64,000 nucleotides of DNA, from positions 438,501 to 502,500 of the forward strand of contig JABMCL010000953.1 in NCBI GenBank assembly GCA_018857735.1, read 5' to 3'. The translations under genes were made by a program, and so were the position numbers. Positions 12,046 through 22,920 of the stretch are shown here, in pieces. The notes under the pieces were generated by a model, which ran no database searches, was not told the origin of the DNA, and was given only the letters and a program-made list of their open reading frames with translations. Positions within the stretch are counted from its first letter, which is position 1, and each line of letters begins with the position of its first letter. This stretch comes from Alviniconcha marisindica (taxonomy: Eukaryota > Mollusca > Gastropoda > Provannidae).

Positions 12046-12101
12046 CAGACGGAGACCGGGAGAGGACAGCCCAGCTTCAACCCTGGGGCGGGTCAGCGGG
12101 A

Positions 12102-13640
12102 CGTCAGGACGGGGAGAGCTGACCACAGCCAACAGCCAACCCCAGTGGCAGAGGAGGGCAGGGTAGCAGCAAGGTAACGGTCAGGACGGGGAGAGCTGAC
12201 CACAGCCAACAGCCACCCCAGTGGCAGAGGAGGGAAGGGTAGCAGCAAGGTAACGGTCAGGACGGGGAGAGCTGACCACAGCCAACAGCCAACCCCAGTG
12301 GCAGAGGAGGGCAGGGTAGCAGCAAGGTAACGGTCAGGACGGGGAGAGCTGACCACAGCCAACAGCCAACCCCAGTGGCAGAGGAGGGCAGGGTAGCAGC
12401 AAGGTAACGGTCAGGACGGGGAGAGCTGACCACAGCCAACAGCCAACCCCAGTGGCAGAGGAGGGCAGGGTAGCAGCAAGGTAACGGTCAGGACGGGGAG
12501 AGCTGACCACAGCCAACAGCCAACCCCAGTGGCAGAGGAGGGCAGGGTAGCAGCAAGGTAACGGTCAGGACGGGGAGAGCTGACCACAGCCAACAGCCAA
12601 CCCCAGTGGCAGAGGAGGGCAGGGTAGCAGCAAGGTAACGGTCAGGACGGGGAGAGCTGACCACAGCCAACAGCCAACCCCAGTGGCAGAGGAGGGCAGG
12701 GTAGCAGCAAGGTAACGGTCAGGACGGGGAGAGCTGACCACAGCCAACAGCCAACCCCAGTGGCAGAGGAGGGCAGGGTAGCAGCAAGGTAACGGTCAGG
12801 ACGGGGAGAGCTGACCACAGCCAACAGCCAGCCCCAGTGGCAGAGGAGGGCAGGGTAGCAGCAAGGTAACGGTCAGGACGGGGAGAGCTGACCACAGCCA
12901 ACAGCCAGCCCCAGTGGCAGAGGAGGGCAGGGTAGCAGCAAGGTAACGGTCAGGACGGGGAGAGCTGACCACAGCCAACAGCCAGCCCCAGTGGCAGAGG
13001 AGGGCAGGGTAGCAGCAAGGTAACGGTCAGGACGGGGAGAGCTGACCACAGCCAACAGCCAGCCCCAGTGGCAGAGGAGGGCAGGGTAGCAGCAAGGTAA
13101 CGGTCAGGACGGGGAGAGCTGACCACAGCCAACAGCCAGCCCCAGTGGCAGAGGAGGGCAGGGTAGCAGCAAGGTAACGGTCAGGACGGGGAGAGCTGAC
13201 CACAGCCAACAGCCAGCCCCAGTGGCAGAGGAGGGCAGGGTAGCAGCAAGGTAACGGTCAGGACGGGGAGAGCTGACCACAGCCAACAGCCAGCCCCAGT
13301 GGCAGAGGAGGGCAGGGTAGCAGCAAGGTAACGGTCAGGACGGGGAGAGCTGACCACAGCCAACAGCCAGCCCCAGTGGCAGAGGAGGGCAGGGTAGCAG
13401 CAAGGTAACGGTCAGGACGGGGAGAGCTGACCACAGCCAACAGCCAGCCCCAGTGGCAGAGGAGGGCAGGGTAGCAGCAAGGTAACGGTCAGGACGGGGA
13501 GAGCTGACCACAGCCAACAGCCAGCCCCAGTGGCAGAGGAGGGCAGGGTAGCAGCAAGGTAACGGTCAGGACGGGGAGAGCTGACCACAGCCAACAGCCA
13601 ACCCCAGTGGCAGAGGAGGGCAGGGTAGCAGCAAGGTAAC
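12102..13640. repeat. 77-bp satellite-like array, about 20 units
   Basis: Unit starts GGTCAGGACGGGGAGAGCTG and ends GTAGCAGCAAGGTAAC. Copies are almost identical. One diagnostic site splits them into two blocks: CCAACC in units 12102-12793, CCAGCC in units 12794-13563, and CCAACC again in the last unit. Because 77 is not a multiple of 3, the identical 60-residue frames on the minus strand are artefacts. Confidence 0.98.
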
Positions 13641-13669
13641 GGTCAGCGAGACAGCCACACCACACTGAT

Positions 13670-13925
13670 GGGTTAAGCTAAGGGGCCGGTGGACGTAAAG
13701 TAAGGGGCAGGTGGACGTTAAAGTAAGGGGCAGGTGGACGTGTTAAACTAAGGGGCCGGTGGACGTTAAAGTAAGGGGCCGGTGGACGTTAAAGTAAGGG
13801 GCCGGTGGACGTGTTAAACTAAGGGGCGGTGGACGTTAAAGTAAGGGGCCGGTTGGCGTGTTAAAGTAAGGGGCCGGTTGGCGTGTTAAAGTAAGGGGAC
13901 CGGTGGACGTTAAAGTAAGGGCCGG
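13670..13925. repeat. 23-27-bp minisatellite
   Basis: About ten copies of TAAGGGGCCGGTGGACGTTA, some with a GTT insertion. Confidence 0.93.
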
Positions 13926-14235
13926 GGGGGGGGTAAAAGGTAAGCTTAACAAACACTACGCTCGATGCGTGGCATGCGAAATTCGGCTCTCCTTCCCCCC
14001 CTTCCTTTGTTGTCGTTGTTGTTGTTCCTTACTGTTGCGATGGTCCTTACAAGATCTAATATTGGTCCTTACAAGGTCCTTATTTGGCCCTAGTCCAAGT
14101 CGCTGGGAACCATGGACCGTTGGCACCACACGTCCGCAGCCACTGGTCCACGACTGGCATCGCGCGGATATACACATCTGGTTCCATTCACTATAGTTAC
14201 CGTTATTGTCAGTTAGAGCTGCTGAAAATCTTCCT
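13926..14235. other. Unique spacer
   Basis: Includes a CGTTGTTGTT stretch; no gene recognised. Confidence 0.4.
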
Positions 14236-14393
14236 TGGGCACACTTTAGTTCTTGGGCACGTAACACCGTTGGTGATCAATACAGGCACTACTTTAGCTC
14301 TTGGGCACGTGACACCGTTGGTGATCAATACAGGCACTACTTTAGTTCTTGGGCACGTGACACCGTTGGTGATCAATACAGGCACTACTTACT
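14236..14393. repeat. 48-bp tandem repeat, three copies
   Basis: Units start TCTTGGGCACGTGACACCGT and end GGCACTACTTTAG. Confidence 0.92.
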
Positions 14394-14800
14394 AAGACAG
14401 CGTGTCTCAGTTTCGTCGTCGCTGCCATTATCTTCTCTGCCGTCACGCTGGACTGGTGTCAGTCCAGACTGAACACGTCATGATCCACTCTGCGAATGAG
14501 CAGACGTCGCCTCTGTTTCTACGACCTGCTCTCCTCCTGCTTAACTTGTTTCACCTCATCGTCCTGTCCATTTTCCATATGCACTGACTGTGACAAAAGT
14601 GGGCGCCAGCTTCACTCGCTGCATTTCTCTCACCTGGCTGACTGGGGCGCGCGGGTCACTGTGCCCTTTGTGATGGTATGAGGAGAGGAGGAAGAAGAAG
14701 AGGGCCTGGTCTCAGTCCCACCCGTAACGTAACTACCGCCGTGTCGTTGTGCTGGGGCCGGCTGTGTCCTCCCGTTTCTGACGTTGTCGTCTTCCCACAG
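14394..14800. other. Unique spacer upstream of candidate exon
   Basis: Non-repetitive, ending in a good splice acceptor at 14800; no other feature seen. Confidence 0.4.
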
Positions 14801-14839
14801 GCCTCTTACTGGGATCCTGTGCCTCGCTACATCCACCTG
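14801..14839 (+). CDS. Candidate 39-nt exon, gene unknown
   Basis: The tract GTCGTCTTCCCACAG is a good acceptor, followed by 13 codons reading ASYWDPVPRYIHL and a donor-like CTG|GTCAGT. The peptide is not repetitive. The downstream tandem array has the unit CACCTGGTCAGTTCC, so the donor itself is repeated many times. No partner exon nearby could be linked, so this could be chance. Confidence 0.25.
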
Positions 14840-15955
14840 GTCAGTTCCACCATCCCTTCCCTACCTCTTTACCTGGTCAGTTCCACCAGCCCTTCCCTGC
14901 CACCTGGTCAGTTCCACCATCCCTTCCCTACCTGTTTACCTGGTCAGTTCCACCAGCCCTTTCCTACCACCTGGTCAGTTCCACCAGCCCTTCCCTACCT
15001 CTTTACCTGGTCAGTTCCACCATCCCTTCCCTGCCACCTGGTCAGTTCCACCAGCCCTTCCCTACCTCTTTACCTGGTCAGTTCCACCAGCCCTTCCCTA
15101 CCACCTGGTCAGTTCCACCAGCCCTTCCCTACCACCTGGTCAGTTCCACCAGCCCTTCCCTACCACCTGGTCAGTTCCACCAGCCCTTCCCTACCTGTTT
15201 ACCTGTTTACCTGGTCAGTTCCACCAGCCCTTCGCTACCTGTTTACCTGGTCAGTTCCACCAGCCCTTCCCTACCTGTTTACCTGGTCAGTTCCACCAGC
15301 CCTTCCCTGCCACCTGGTCAGTTCCACCAGCCCTTCCCTACCTCTTTACCTGGTCAGTTCCACCAGCCCTTCCCGGCCACCTGGTCAGTTCCACCAGCCC
15401 TTCCCTACCTGTTTACCTGGTCAGTTCCACCAGTCATTCCTTACCTGTTTATCTGGTCAGTTCCACCAGCCCTTCCCTACCACCTGGTCAGTTCCGCCAG
15501 CCCTTCCCTGCCACCTGGTCAGTTCCGACAGCCCTCCCTGCCCGTTTACCTGGTCAGTTCCGGCGGCCCTTCCCTACCTGTTTACCTGGTCATCTCCTCC
15601 TGGTCAGTTCCACCAGCCCTTCCCTACCACCTGGTCAGTTCCACCAGCCCTTCCCTAAGTTCCACCAACCCTTCCTTCCTGTTTACCTGGTCAGTTCCGG
15701 CGGCCCTTCCCTACCTGTTTACCTGGTCAGCTCCGCTTGGTCCGTTCCACCAGCCCTTCTCTACCACCTGGTCAGTTCCACCAGCCCTTCCTTCCTGTTT
15801 ACCTGGTCAGTTTCGGCGGCCCTTCCCTAACTGTTTACCTGGTCAGCTCCGCCTGGTCAGTTCCACCAGCCCTTCCCTACCACCTGGTCTGTTCCACCGG
15901 CCATTTCCTACCTGTTTACCTGTTACCAGGTCTGATGAGCAAGCCATTCCTTACC
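14840..15955. repeat. Minisatellite built on CCTGGTCAGTTCC
   Basis: Interleaved 31- and 36-bp units, ACCTGGTCAGTTCCACCAGC plus CCTTCCCTAC with or without CTGTTT. Each unit carries a CTG|GTCAGT donor-like junction. The 326- and 348-residue frames are repeat translations. Confidence 0.95.
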
Positions 15956-16420
15956 TGTTTACCTGGTCAGCTAGCAAGCCCTTCCCTACCTGATTACCTG
16001 GTCAGCTAGCGAGCCCTTCCCTACCTGTTTACCTGGTCAGCTAGCGAGCCCTTCCCTACCTGTTTACCTGGTCAGCTAGCGAGCCCTTCCCTACCTGTTT
16101 ACCTGGTCAGCTAGCGAGCCCTTCCCTACCTGTTTACCTGGTCAGCTAGCGAGCCCTTCCCTACCTGTTTACCTGGTCAGCTAGCGAGCCCTTCCCTACC
16201 TGTTTACCTGGTCAGCTAGCGAGCCCTTCCCTACCTGTTTACCTGGTCAGCTAGCGAGCCCTTCCCTACCTGTTTACCTGGTCAGGTAGCGAGCCCTTCC
16301 CTACCTGTTTACCTGGTCAGCTAGCGAGCCCTTCCCTACCTGTTTACCTGGTTAGCTAGCGAGTCCTTCCCTACCTGTTTACCTGGTTAGCTAGCAAGCC
16401 CTTCCCTACCTGCCTACCTT
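15956..16420. repeat. 35-bp minisatellite
   Basis: About 13 copies of GCTAGCGAGCCCTTCCCTAC with CTGTTTACCTGGTCA; it shares half its unit with the array on its left, so one arose from the other. Confidence 0.95.
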
Positions 16421-17090
16421 TCGCTGCCCCTGGCCGCCTCTGACACTTGTCAAACTGTTTACGTTAACTAGCTTTCAATGCCGGGTTCAAGCAGGTGGAA
16501 AGACTTGGGGATGTTGTGAATGGCGACGTTCCGCTTGGGAGGTCCACGGGCCTCATCCGGTCACGGGTGGGCGACTTTTAACGATGAGCAACACCTTCGC
16601 CTGACTGGGCTGGAGACGTTTTGGGTCGTTCGTCAGTCTCCTCCACTTACTGATCTTGTTCTCTTTCTTTCTACCCTCCCCCCCCCCCCCCCCCCCCCCG
16701 CCCCACCCCCCACATACCTTGTCTTTGTGTGTGTGGTGTGTGTGTGTGTGTGTGTGTGACACATACGCTGCAATCCTTCTGCTGACCCCCCCTCCCCTCC
16801 TCCCCCCGCACAAGTTGACTATATAATATATAGTTTGTGCTGCTACTTGTACTGATAGAGCTTCCTCCCCACCCCACCCCCATACACACAGCCACACATC
16901 TATGGATTCAAACTGGGGTGTGCTGTGTGCCACTCGCTCTCCTCCCCAGCAGGTGGGGGATGGGGGGGGGGGGGTGACACGCATGGCTGGGGACGGCACG
17001 GTGAGGCCGTCACGGGTGATTTGAGTCCCAGATAATGGAGCGCACCATGACAGGCTCGGTAGGTCGTCGGTCGACGGAGAACCGCCAGTA
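16421..17090. other. Spacer with poly-C and (TG)n
   Basis: Poly-C near 16679-16710 and TG at 16725-16758; no gene recognised in the remainder. Confidence 0.4.
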
Positions 17091-17560
17091 GATGCGTGAT
17101 ACCCGTATCTGGGTACCCGTAGATGTCTGTGATACCCGTATCTGGGCACCAGTAGATGTGTGTGATACCTGTAGCTGGGCACCAGTAGATGTGTGTGATA
17201 CCTGTAGCTGGGCACCAGGAGATGTGTGTGATACCTGTAGCTGGGCACCAGGTAGATGTGTGTGATACCTGTAGCTGGGCACCAGGAGATGTGATGTGAT
17301 ACCTGTAGCTGGGCACCAGTAGATGTGTGTGATACCTGTAGCTGGGCACCAGGAGATGTGTGTGATACCTGTAGCTGGGCACCAGGAGATGTGTGTGATA
17401 CCTGTAGCTGGGCACCAGTAGATGTGTGTGATACCTGTAGCTGGGCACCAGTAGATGTGTGTGATACCTGTAGCTGGGCACCAGGAGATGTGTGTGATAC
17501 CTGTAGCTGGGCACCAGGAGATGTGTGTGATACCTGTAGCTGGGCACCAGGAGATGACTG
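17090..17560. repeat. 33-bp minisatellite
   Basis: About 14 copies of GGGCACCAGKAGATGTGTGT with GATACCTGTAGCT. Being a multiple of 3, it stays open in several frames, but these are not genes. Confidence 0.95.
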
Positions 17561-17759
17561 CCATACCTACATCCCCGGAGGCTGGCCCCACGCCTTGAGA
17601 CGCCTGCCTCGTGTCCAGCCGTGACCAGTCCTGTCTGGCCTGGTCAGCCCCGTGTCGTCACCGTCGCTGCCTTTTGTCAAGCTGACCGGCTGGGAGTAGC
17701 ACTGTGGCGGTGGTGGACGGCGTTGGTGGTGGTGACGACAACGTAGAAGATGTGAGGCT

Positions 17760-18080
17760 GTTGTCTCTGATCTACTGGGCTGGTCAGCGGTGTGGTCCGG
17801 TGACCAACTGTGTGCTGTTGTCTCTGATGGCCAGTGGTGTGGTCCGGTGACCAACTGTGAGCTGTTGTTTCTGTGATCTACTGGGCTGGTCAGCGGTGTG
17901 GTCCGGTGACCAGTGTGTGCTGTTGTCTCTGATGGTCAGCGGTGTGGTCCGGTGACCAGTGTGTGCTGTTGTCTCTGTGATCTACTGGCTGTCCAGCGGT
18001 GTGGTCCGGTGACCAGTGTGTGCTGTTGTCTGTGATCTACTGGCTGTCCAGCGGTGTGGTCCGGTGACCAGTGTGTGAAG
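17760..18080. repeat. Variable 45-65-bp tandem repeat
   Basis: Units contain GGTGTGGTCCGGTGACCA and TGTGCTGTTGTCTCTG, with or without GATCTACTGGCTG. Confidence 0.9.
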
Positions 18081-18330
18081 CGCGGTTAGCGTGCTGGGTG
18101 CAGTTTCAGTGTGGGGGGTTTTCTCGCTCAAGATGCCGTGTGACTTGTAAGTAGGTTTAAACCATGCGTTCAGTTTGGTGAAGATTTTGTTTTGCTTCCT
18201 CCTTTGTACGTCTCTGTTTCAGTGGCCCTGGGCGCGTTCTGTGAATGTGAGTTTTGCGCGCTGTGTGAATGGACGTTACACGACTGGCGCAGGGCTGCTC
18301 CTGTGGTCGTGTGGCGGCCAGATAGTTCCT
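18081..18330. other. Unique spacer
   Basis: No gene or element recognised. Confidence 0.4.
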
Positions 18331-18412
18331 AGCTAGTCGGCTGGCTGGTTGGTCGGTTGGTTGGTTGGCTGGTTGGTTGGTCGGCTGGTTGGTTGGTTGG
18401 TGGGTGGGTGGG
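18331..18412. repeat. (GGTT)n microsatellite
   Basis: GGTT/GGCT tetranucleotides. Confidence 0.95.
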
Positions 18413-18467
18413 TGCAGGTCCCGTGTGTGTGGTGTGGCCGAGGACACGAAGAAAGGCGTAGGGTGGT

Positions 18468-18738
18468 CTGCTGCTGTTGCCTGTTACAGTGAAGCAGCGT
18501 CTGTAGCCTGTTACAGTGAAGCAGCGTCTGTTGCCTGTTACAGTGAAGCAGCGTCTGTTGCCTGTTACAGTGAAGCAGCGTCTGTTGCCCAGCGTCTGTT
18601 GCCTGTTACAGTGAAGCAGCGTCTGTTGCATGTTACAGTGAAGCAGCGTCTGTTGCCTGTTACAGTGAAGCAGCGTCTGTTGCCTGTTACAGTGAAGCAG
18701 CGTCTGTTGCCTGTTACAGTGAAGCAGCGTCTGTAGCG
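18468..18738. repeat. 27-bp minisatellite
   Basis: About ten copies of TGTTGCCTGTTACAGTGAAG with CAGCGTC; one copy is truncated near 18590. Confidence 0.95.
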
Positions 18739-18837
18739 GTCGGTTGGCGAGTTGCTTTCCTTGTTGTGGGCATCCGGAACTTCGTCGTGGGAAAAAGCAA
18801 AGTGACGATGTTGCTATTGGTACAGACCGGTGTAGCT

Positions 18838-18910
18838 TCTCCTTCGCTTCGCCCTGATATAACCCCAATGGTTGACCGGGCGTAAAACACCCAGTTACTT
18901 ACTTACTTCT
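18838..18910 (+). mobile_element. Retroposon tail family R1, copy 2
   Basis: It reads CGCCCTGATATAACCCCAAT, then GGTTGACCGGGCGTAAAACA, then CCCAGTTACTTACTTACTTC; the tail is (ACTT)n. It differs from copy 1 by a few substitutions. Confidence 0.55.
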
Positions 18911-19754
18911 TCTTCGGTGCTTGTTCGGCGAGTTGGTTGGTTGTGGGTGTTAGCAACTGCAGTCTGCACTGTGGGAAAGGAAGCGATGAAGAGGACGTGA
19001 CGGTGTCGCCGGCCACTGCCGCTGAGGTCACAGACTGGTGAGTAACCGCTCCTTTGGTGGTCCTTGGCCCACCAGGGGGATTCGGCTGGACTTCGTGGCT
19101 GGAAGTTAGTCAGATTTTTTTTTAATGAAAAAGAGCAGTGAGTAGACCTCACGGCACTGCCGCTTACTGGTACTGTACAATTTCTTCTTCGTTTGTTTGT
19201 TTGTTTGTTTGTTTGTTTGTGTTCCTTCTTCCTGCTGGTCGGGACTCCGGCCTTTCAGGTCGGGCCGTCGTCGGACGGTCAGCCAGCGGGAGTCTGGGGA
19301 CTTGCTTCTGCATCTCGTCTGTTTCCTCACCGGCCGTTGTCTATTTCCCCGCCGGCCGTCGTCTGTTTCCTCACCGGCCGTCGCTGAGAGAGGGTGGAGG
19401 GAATGGTGTCCAGCGCTGGCCGGGCTTCCTGTGCGCCTGGGGACCAGTTGGGGCGGAACACTATCACTCACAGTTCCTTTGACTTCTTCTTCTTGTTGAT
19501 TGTTCAGAACGAAAGGGAGTTCACATCGCGCTCCCCATTGTTTCCGGTCCCCGGTTTGGGTGTAGGCGCTTTGTCTGTTTCCTGGCGTTTTGTTCGCGGT
19601 CGTGTTTTTAACGGGAAGTCAGATGAAGTCATTGCCATATACGGTCAGTAACGTTGTTACAATGTCTACCCCCCCCCCCCCCCAATTCTTTGTTTGTTTT
19701 TCTGTCATAATCCCCCCCCCCCCCCCCCCCCATTCTTTATTTGTTTTTCTGTCA
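18911..19754. other. Mostly unique sequence with small repeats
   Basis: (TTTG)n at 19192-19222, three TTTCCTCACCGGCCGTC-like copies at 19318-19385, and two poly-C runs separated by a duplicated TTTGTTTGTTTTTCTGTCAT at 19670-19757. No gene recognised. Confidence 0.45.
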
Positions 19755-19899
19755 TAAGGACTGTTGTGAAACAGGGCGACACGGCCAGCGAGCCTTCAGT
19801 CATATCGCCCCTTCCCAGTGGAATGCCCTGTCCTGGAACATCAGGACTTATTCATTCTTTCCGATCGACTGTCACAGCACACTTATTAAATTGTCATTG

Positions 19900-19905
<6 letters not shown>
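19755..19905 (+). mobile_element. Degraded LINE C-terminus (CR1/L2-like)
   Basis: One frame reads GQRAFSHIAPSQWNALSWNIR, matching the G-x-R-A-F-S-x-x-A-P-x-x-W-N-x-L signature. The expected end continues in another frame (GLIHSFRSTVTAHLL), so a frameshift has accrued. A CT microsatellite follows directly. Confidence 0.5.

Positions 19906-19981
<76 letters not shown>
19904..19981. repeat. (CT)n microsatellite
   Basis: Pure CT directly after the LINE fragment; it may have grown from the element's tail. Confidence 0.97.
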
Positions 19982-19984
<3 letters not shown>

Positions 19985-20515
19985 TTAACTTATTGTGCTT
20001 CTAACGGTGCGCGTGTGTGAATTTTTTCTCTCCGCTGTAGCGTGCGTATTCTTGCGTGGGAGTTTTGTTTGTTTTTAACGCACTTTCATTTATTCAAAGT
20101 TGGGGGGAAACTGAGCTCTTTTTTTCCGGCCTGAAAAGTTGGGGGAAAATGGCGTATTTGGCCAAGGCCTTGAAAAGCTGGTGAGTTTCACGGTAATGGG
20201 CAAGAGATCATGTGCCGAAGGGGGACTGGGAAGACGAAATGCCGGGCGGGCAAACGGATGGCCGATAAAGGAAATTGCCATGTTTAGCCTGAAACCACGC
20301 CCGGACCTGGTTCAGGTCGCCCGTCGTGACAGCATTGCACTGGTGTCTGTCACTGAACAGCCCCTTCAGCTGGTCTGAGGAAAGGCGGTTAAAGTTGGAG
20401 AATTTTGAAGTCGAAATCCTGTACGCTGTCTGCTCTTCTGTGGATTGCTCCGCCTCCCTGGAGGCCGAGGACTGAAGACGTGTGACACTCACATTCAGTG
20501 TCACTTTGCTGTCCG
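19982..20515. other. Unique sequence, no gene recognised
   Basis: AT/GC-mixed, non-repetitive. A 79-codon frame at 20139-20378 has no recognisable homology or splice signals. Confidence 0.4.
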
Positions 20516-21482
20516 TGCTGACCACACTACATGCCCCCACACACTACATGCCCCCACACACTACATGCCCCCACACACTACATGCCCCCACACACTACAT
20601 GCACACACGCACTACATGCCCCCACACACTACACGCACACATGCCCACACATACTACGGGCACTACACATGCCCACACACTACATAATAATAATAATAAT
20701 AGATCACTTTTGTATAGCGCTATTCTCTGGTGTACCCAAACTCACTGCTTTAAACTCACTACATACCCACAGACTACATGCCCACACAGACTACATACAC
20801 ACAAAGACTACATGCTCACACACTACTACATGCCGACAGACTACATGCACACACAGACTACATGCCCACAAAGACTACAGGCACACACGTACTACATGCC
20901 CCCACACACCACATGCCCACACAGACTACATGCCCACAGACCCTACATGCCCCCACAGAACCCCAAAAATTGCCCACAAAAAGCCCCCCAAAAACCCCCA
21001 AATTGCCCACAGATACCAAAATTTCCCCCCCCAAAAAGACCCTACATGCCCACAGACCACATGCCCACATAGACTACATGCCCACAGACCACATGCCCAC
21101 AGACCACATGCCCACATAGACTACATGCCCATAGACTACATGCCCATAGACTACATGCCCACAGACCACATGCCCACATAGACTACATGCCCACAGACTA
21201 CATGCCCACAGACTACATGCCCACACAGACTACATGCCCACAGACTACATGCCCACAGACTACATGCCCACACAGACTACATCCCCAAAACACAGCCCCC
21301 CTACATGCCCACACAGACTACATGCCCACAGACTACATGCCCACACAGACTACATGCCCACAGACTACATGCCCACACAGACTACATGCCCACAGACTAC
21401 ATGCCCACACAGACTACATGCCCACAGACTACATGCCCACAGACTACATGCCCACACAGACTACATGCCCACACAGACACTG
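20516..21482. repeat. ACTACATGCCC minisatellite, interrupted
   Basis: 15-17-bp units CTACATGCCCACACAGA and CTACATGCCCACAGA. Repeat R3 (20690-20750) and a C/A-rich patch (20950-21040) interrupt it. Confidence 0.93.
20690..20750 (+). repeat. Dispersed repeat R3, copy 1
   Basis: An (AAT)n tract is followed by AGATCACTTTTGTATAGCGC and TATTCTC. A second copy is at 49930. Short sequences of this kind, with an AAT tract at one end, are common as retroposon ends; the family is not identified. Confidence 0.4.
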
Positions 21483-21672
21483 CAGGTCCACACGCGGAGG
21501 GAAGTGTGTGCACGCGACAGTGCAGACGGAGTGAGTGCCTGTCTGCTAGCACAGCTGACACGGGGCTGGTGCTAGCGGAGTTCGCCACACTTCCTTCCCA
21601 CCTATCTCATTACACTTTCTGCCCCGCTCTCAAAACGCCTACAGCGCTCTGCTAGTTGACATACTCATTTAC

Positions 21673-21705
<33 letters not shown>

Positions 21706-22251
21706 TGTCGGGCCTGCTGACCGTGCCGCCCTATTTCCGTAGCTCGGTGCCAGGCAAAGCGGAGTCGGGAGTGTCGGCAGCACAGCGCGCTCTTGGCCCG
21801 TGTTTATCAAGGGTGCGCTTCAGGAAAAGTCGTATAAATGGAAGACATACGTAGGTATGACTTTACTGACGAACGCAGGCTTGCGTGGGCTTCTGCTGTC
21901 AGTGTGGAGCGAAGCTATACTTCGATTCTTCGTCGGTGGTGTCCGGGTGTGTTACTGTAGCGCCAGTGACACACATTTACATACACGTCAACTGAGCGTT
22001 CGCGGACTTCGGTGGTGGAGAAGGTGTTGTTGATTCTCTGGTGTCGTCGCCGAGTGTTTGTCGGTCCTTTCTGATTTTGAATGGAGTAAGTTCTCGGAGC
22101 ACGTAGATTTCTTCGTGGTTTCATTCGGAAAGAGGTCTTCTAATCAATCGTAAGTAGCCAGATCGATTTTCTTTATCAACCCCCCCACCCCCCACCCCCA
22201 GTGTTTGCAAGTAAGGAACCTGTTCAGTGCGTTCAGCTTAGTACCTGTGAA
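21483..22251. other. Unique sequence with poly-C
   Basis: Poly-C run 21676-21705 and small C run 22181-22200. No gene recognised. Confidence 0.4.
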
Positions 22252-22400
22252 GGGTTACAGAAATAGTAAGTAAACATGGTGCTTAACGTTCACAGAAACC
22301 ATAAGGCTTATTAAGGACGGGAGGGTTACAGAAATAGTAAGTAAACATGGTGCTTAACGTTCACAGAAACCATAAGGCTTATTAAGGACGGGAGGGTTAC
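22252..22400 (+). repeat. Dispersed repeat R2, tandem pair of 71-bp units
   Basis: Two adjacent units begin GGGTTACAGAAATAGTAAGT and contain CATGGTGCTTAACGTTCACA then GAAACCATAAGGCTTATTAA. They match the minus-strand copy near 7.9 kb. Confidence 0.6.
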
Positions 22401-22423
22401 AGAAACGAACGAGTGCTGACTTC

Positions 22424-22512
22424 ATGAGGACTGGTGTTGGGGAGGACTCGATTGGTGTTGGGGAGGACTCGATTGGTGTTGGGGAAGACTCGATTGGTGT
22501 TGGGGATGAGTG
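22424..22512. repeat. 21-bp tandem repeat, four copies
   Basis: Unit GATTGGTGTTGGGGAGGACT plus C. Confidence 0.92.
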
Positions 22513-22594
22513 GACTCTGTCACCGTTGCTGCCACCGGCTTGTCCAGTCAGTCCGCCGTGTCAGAGCTTTGCTGTCGTCTGCTGTGTGTTGTTG

Positions 22595-22920
22595 ACGTCT
22601 GTCCTTCACTAACACCCTGACTTAGCTCTGTGTTGTGCACGTCTGTCCTTCACTAACACCCTGACTTAGCTCTGTGTTGTGCACGTCTGTCCTTCACTAA
22701 CACCCTGACTTAGCTCTGTGTTGTGCACGTCTGTCCTTTGCTAACACCCTGACTTAGCTCTGTGTTGTGCACGTCTGTCCTTCGCTAACACCCTGACTTA
22801 GCTCTGTGTTGTGCACGTCTGTCCTTCGCTAACACCCTGACTTAGCTCTTTGTTGTGCACGTCTGTCATTTGCTAACACCCTGACTTAGCTCTGTGTTGT
22901 GCACGTCTGTCCTTCACTGG
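22595..22920. repeat. 44-bp minisatellite
   Basis: Seven copies of CTAACACCCTGACTTAGCTC with TGTGTTGTGCACGTCTGTCCTTCR split over two parts. Confidence 0.95.

Noticed and set aside
12093..13594. Series of identical 60-codon minus-strand frames
   Set aside because: Each is one pass through the 77-bp repeat, which shifts frame every unit; not a gene family.
14678..15830. 326- and 348-codon plus frames rich in WSVPPALP/LVSSTSPSLP
   Set aside because: Mostly repeat translation; only the 13 codons at 14801-14839 are non-repetitive and were kept as a weak candidate exon.
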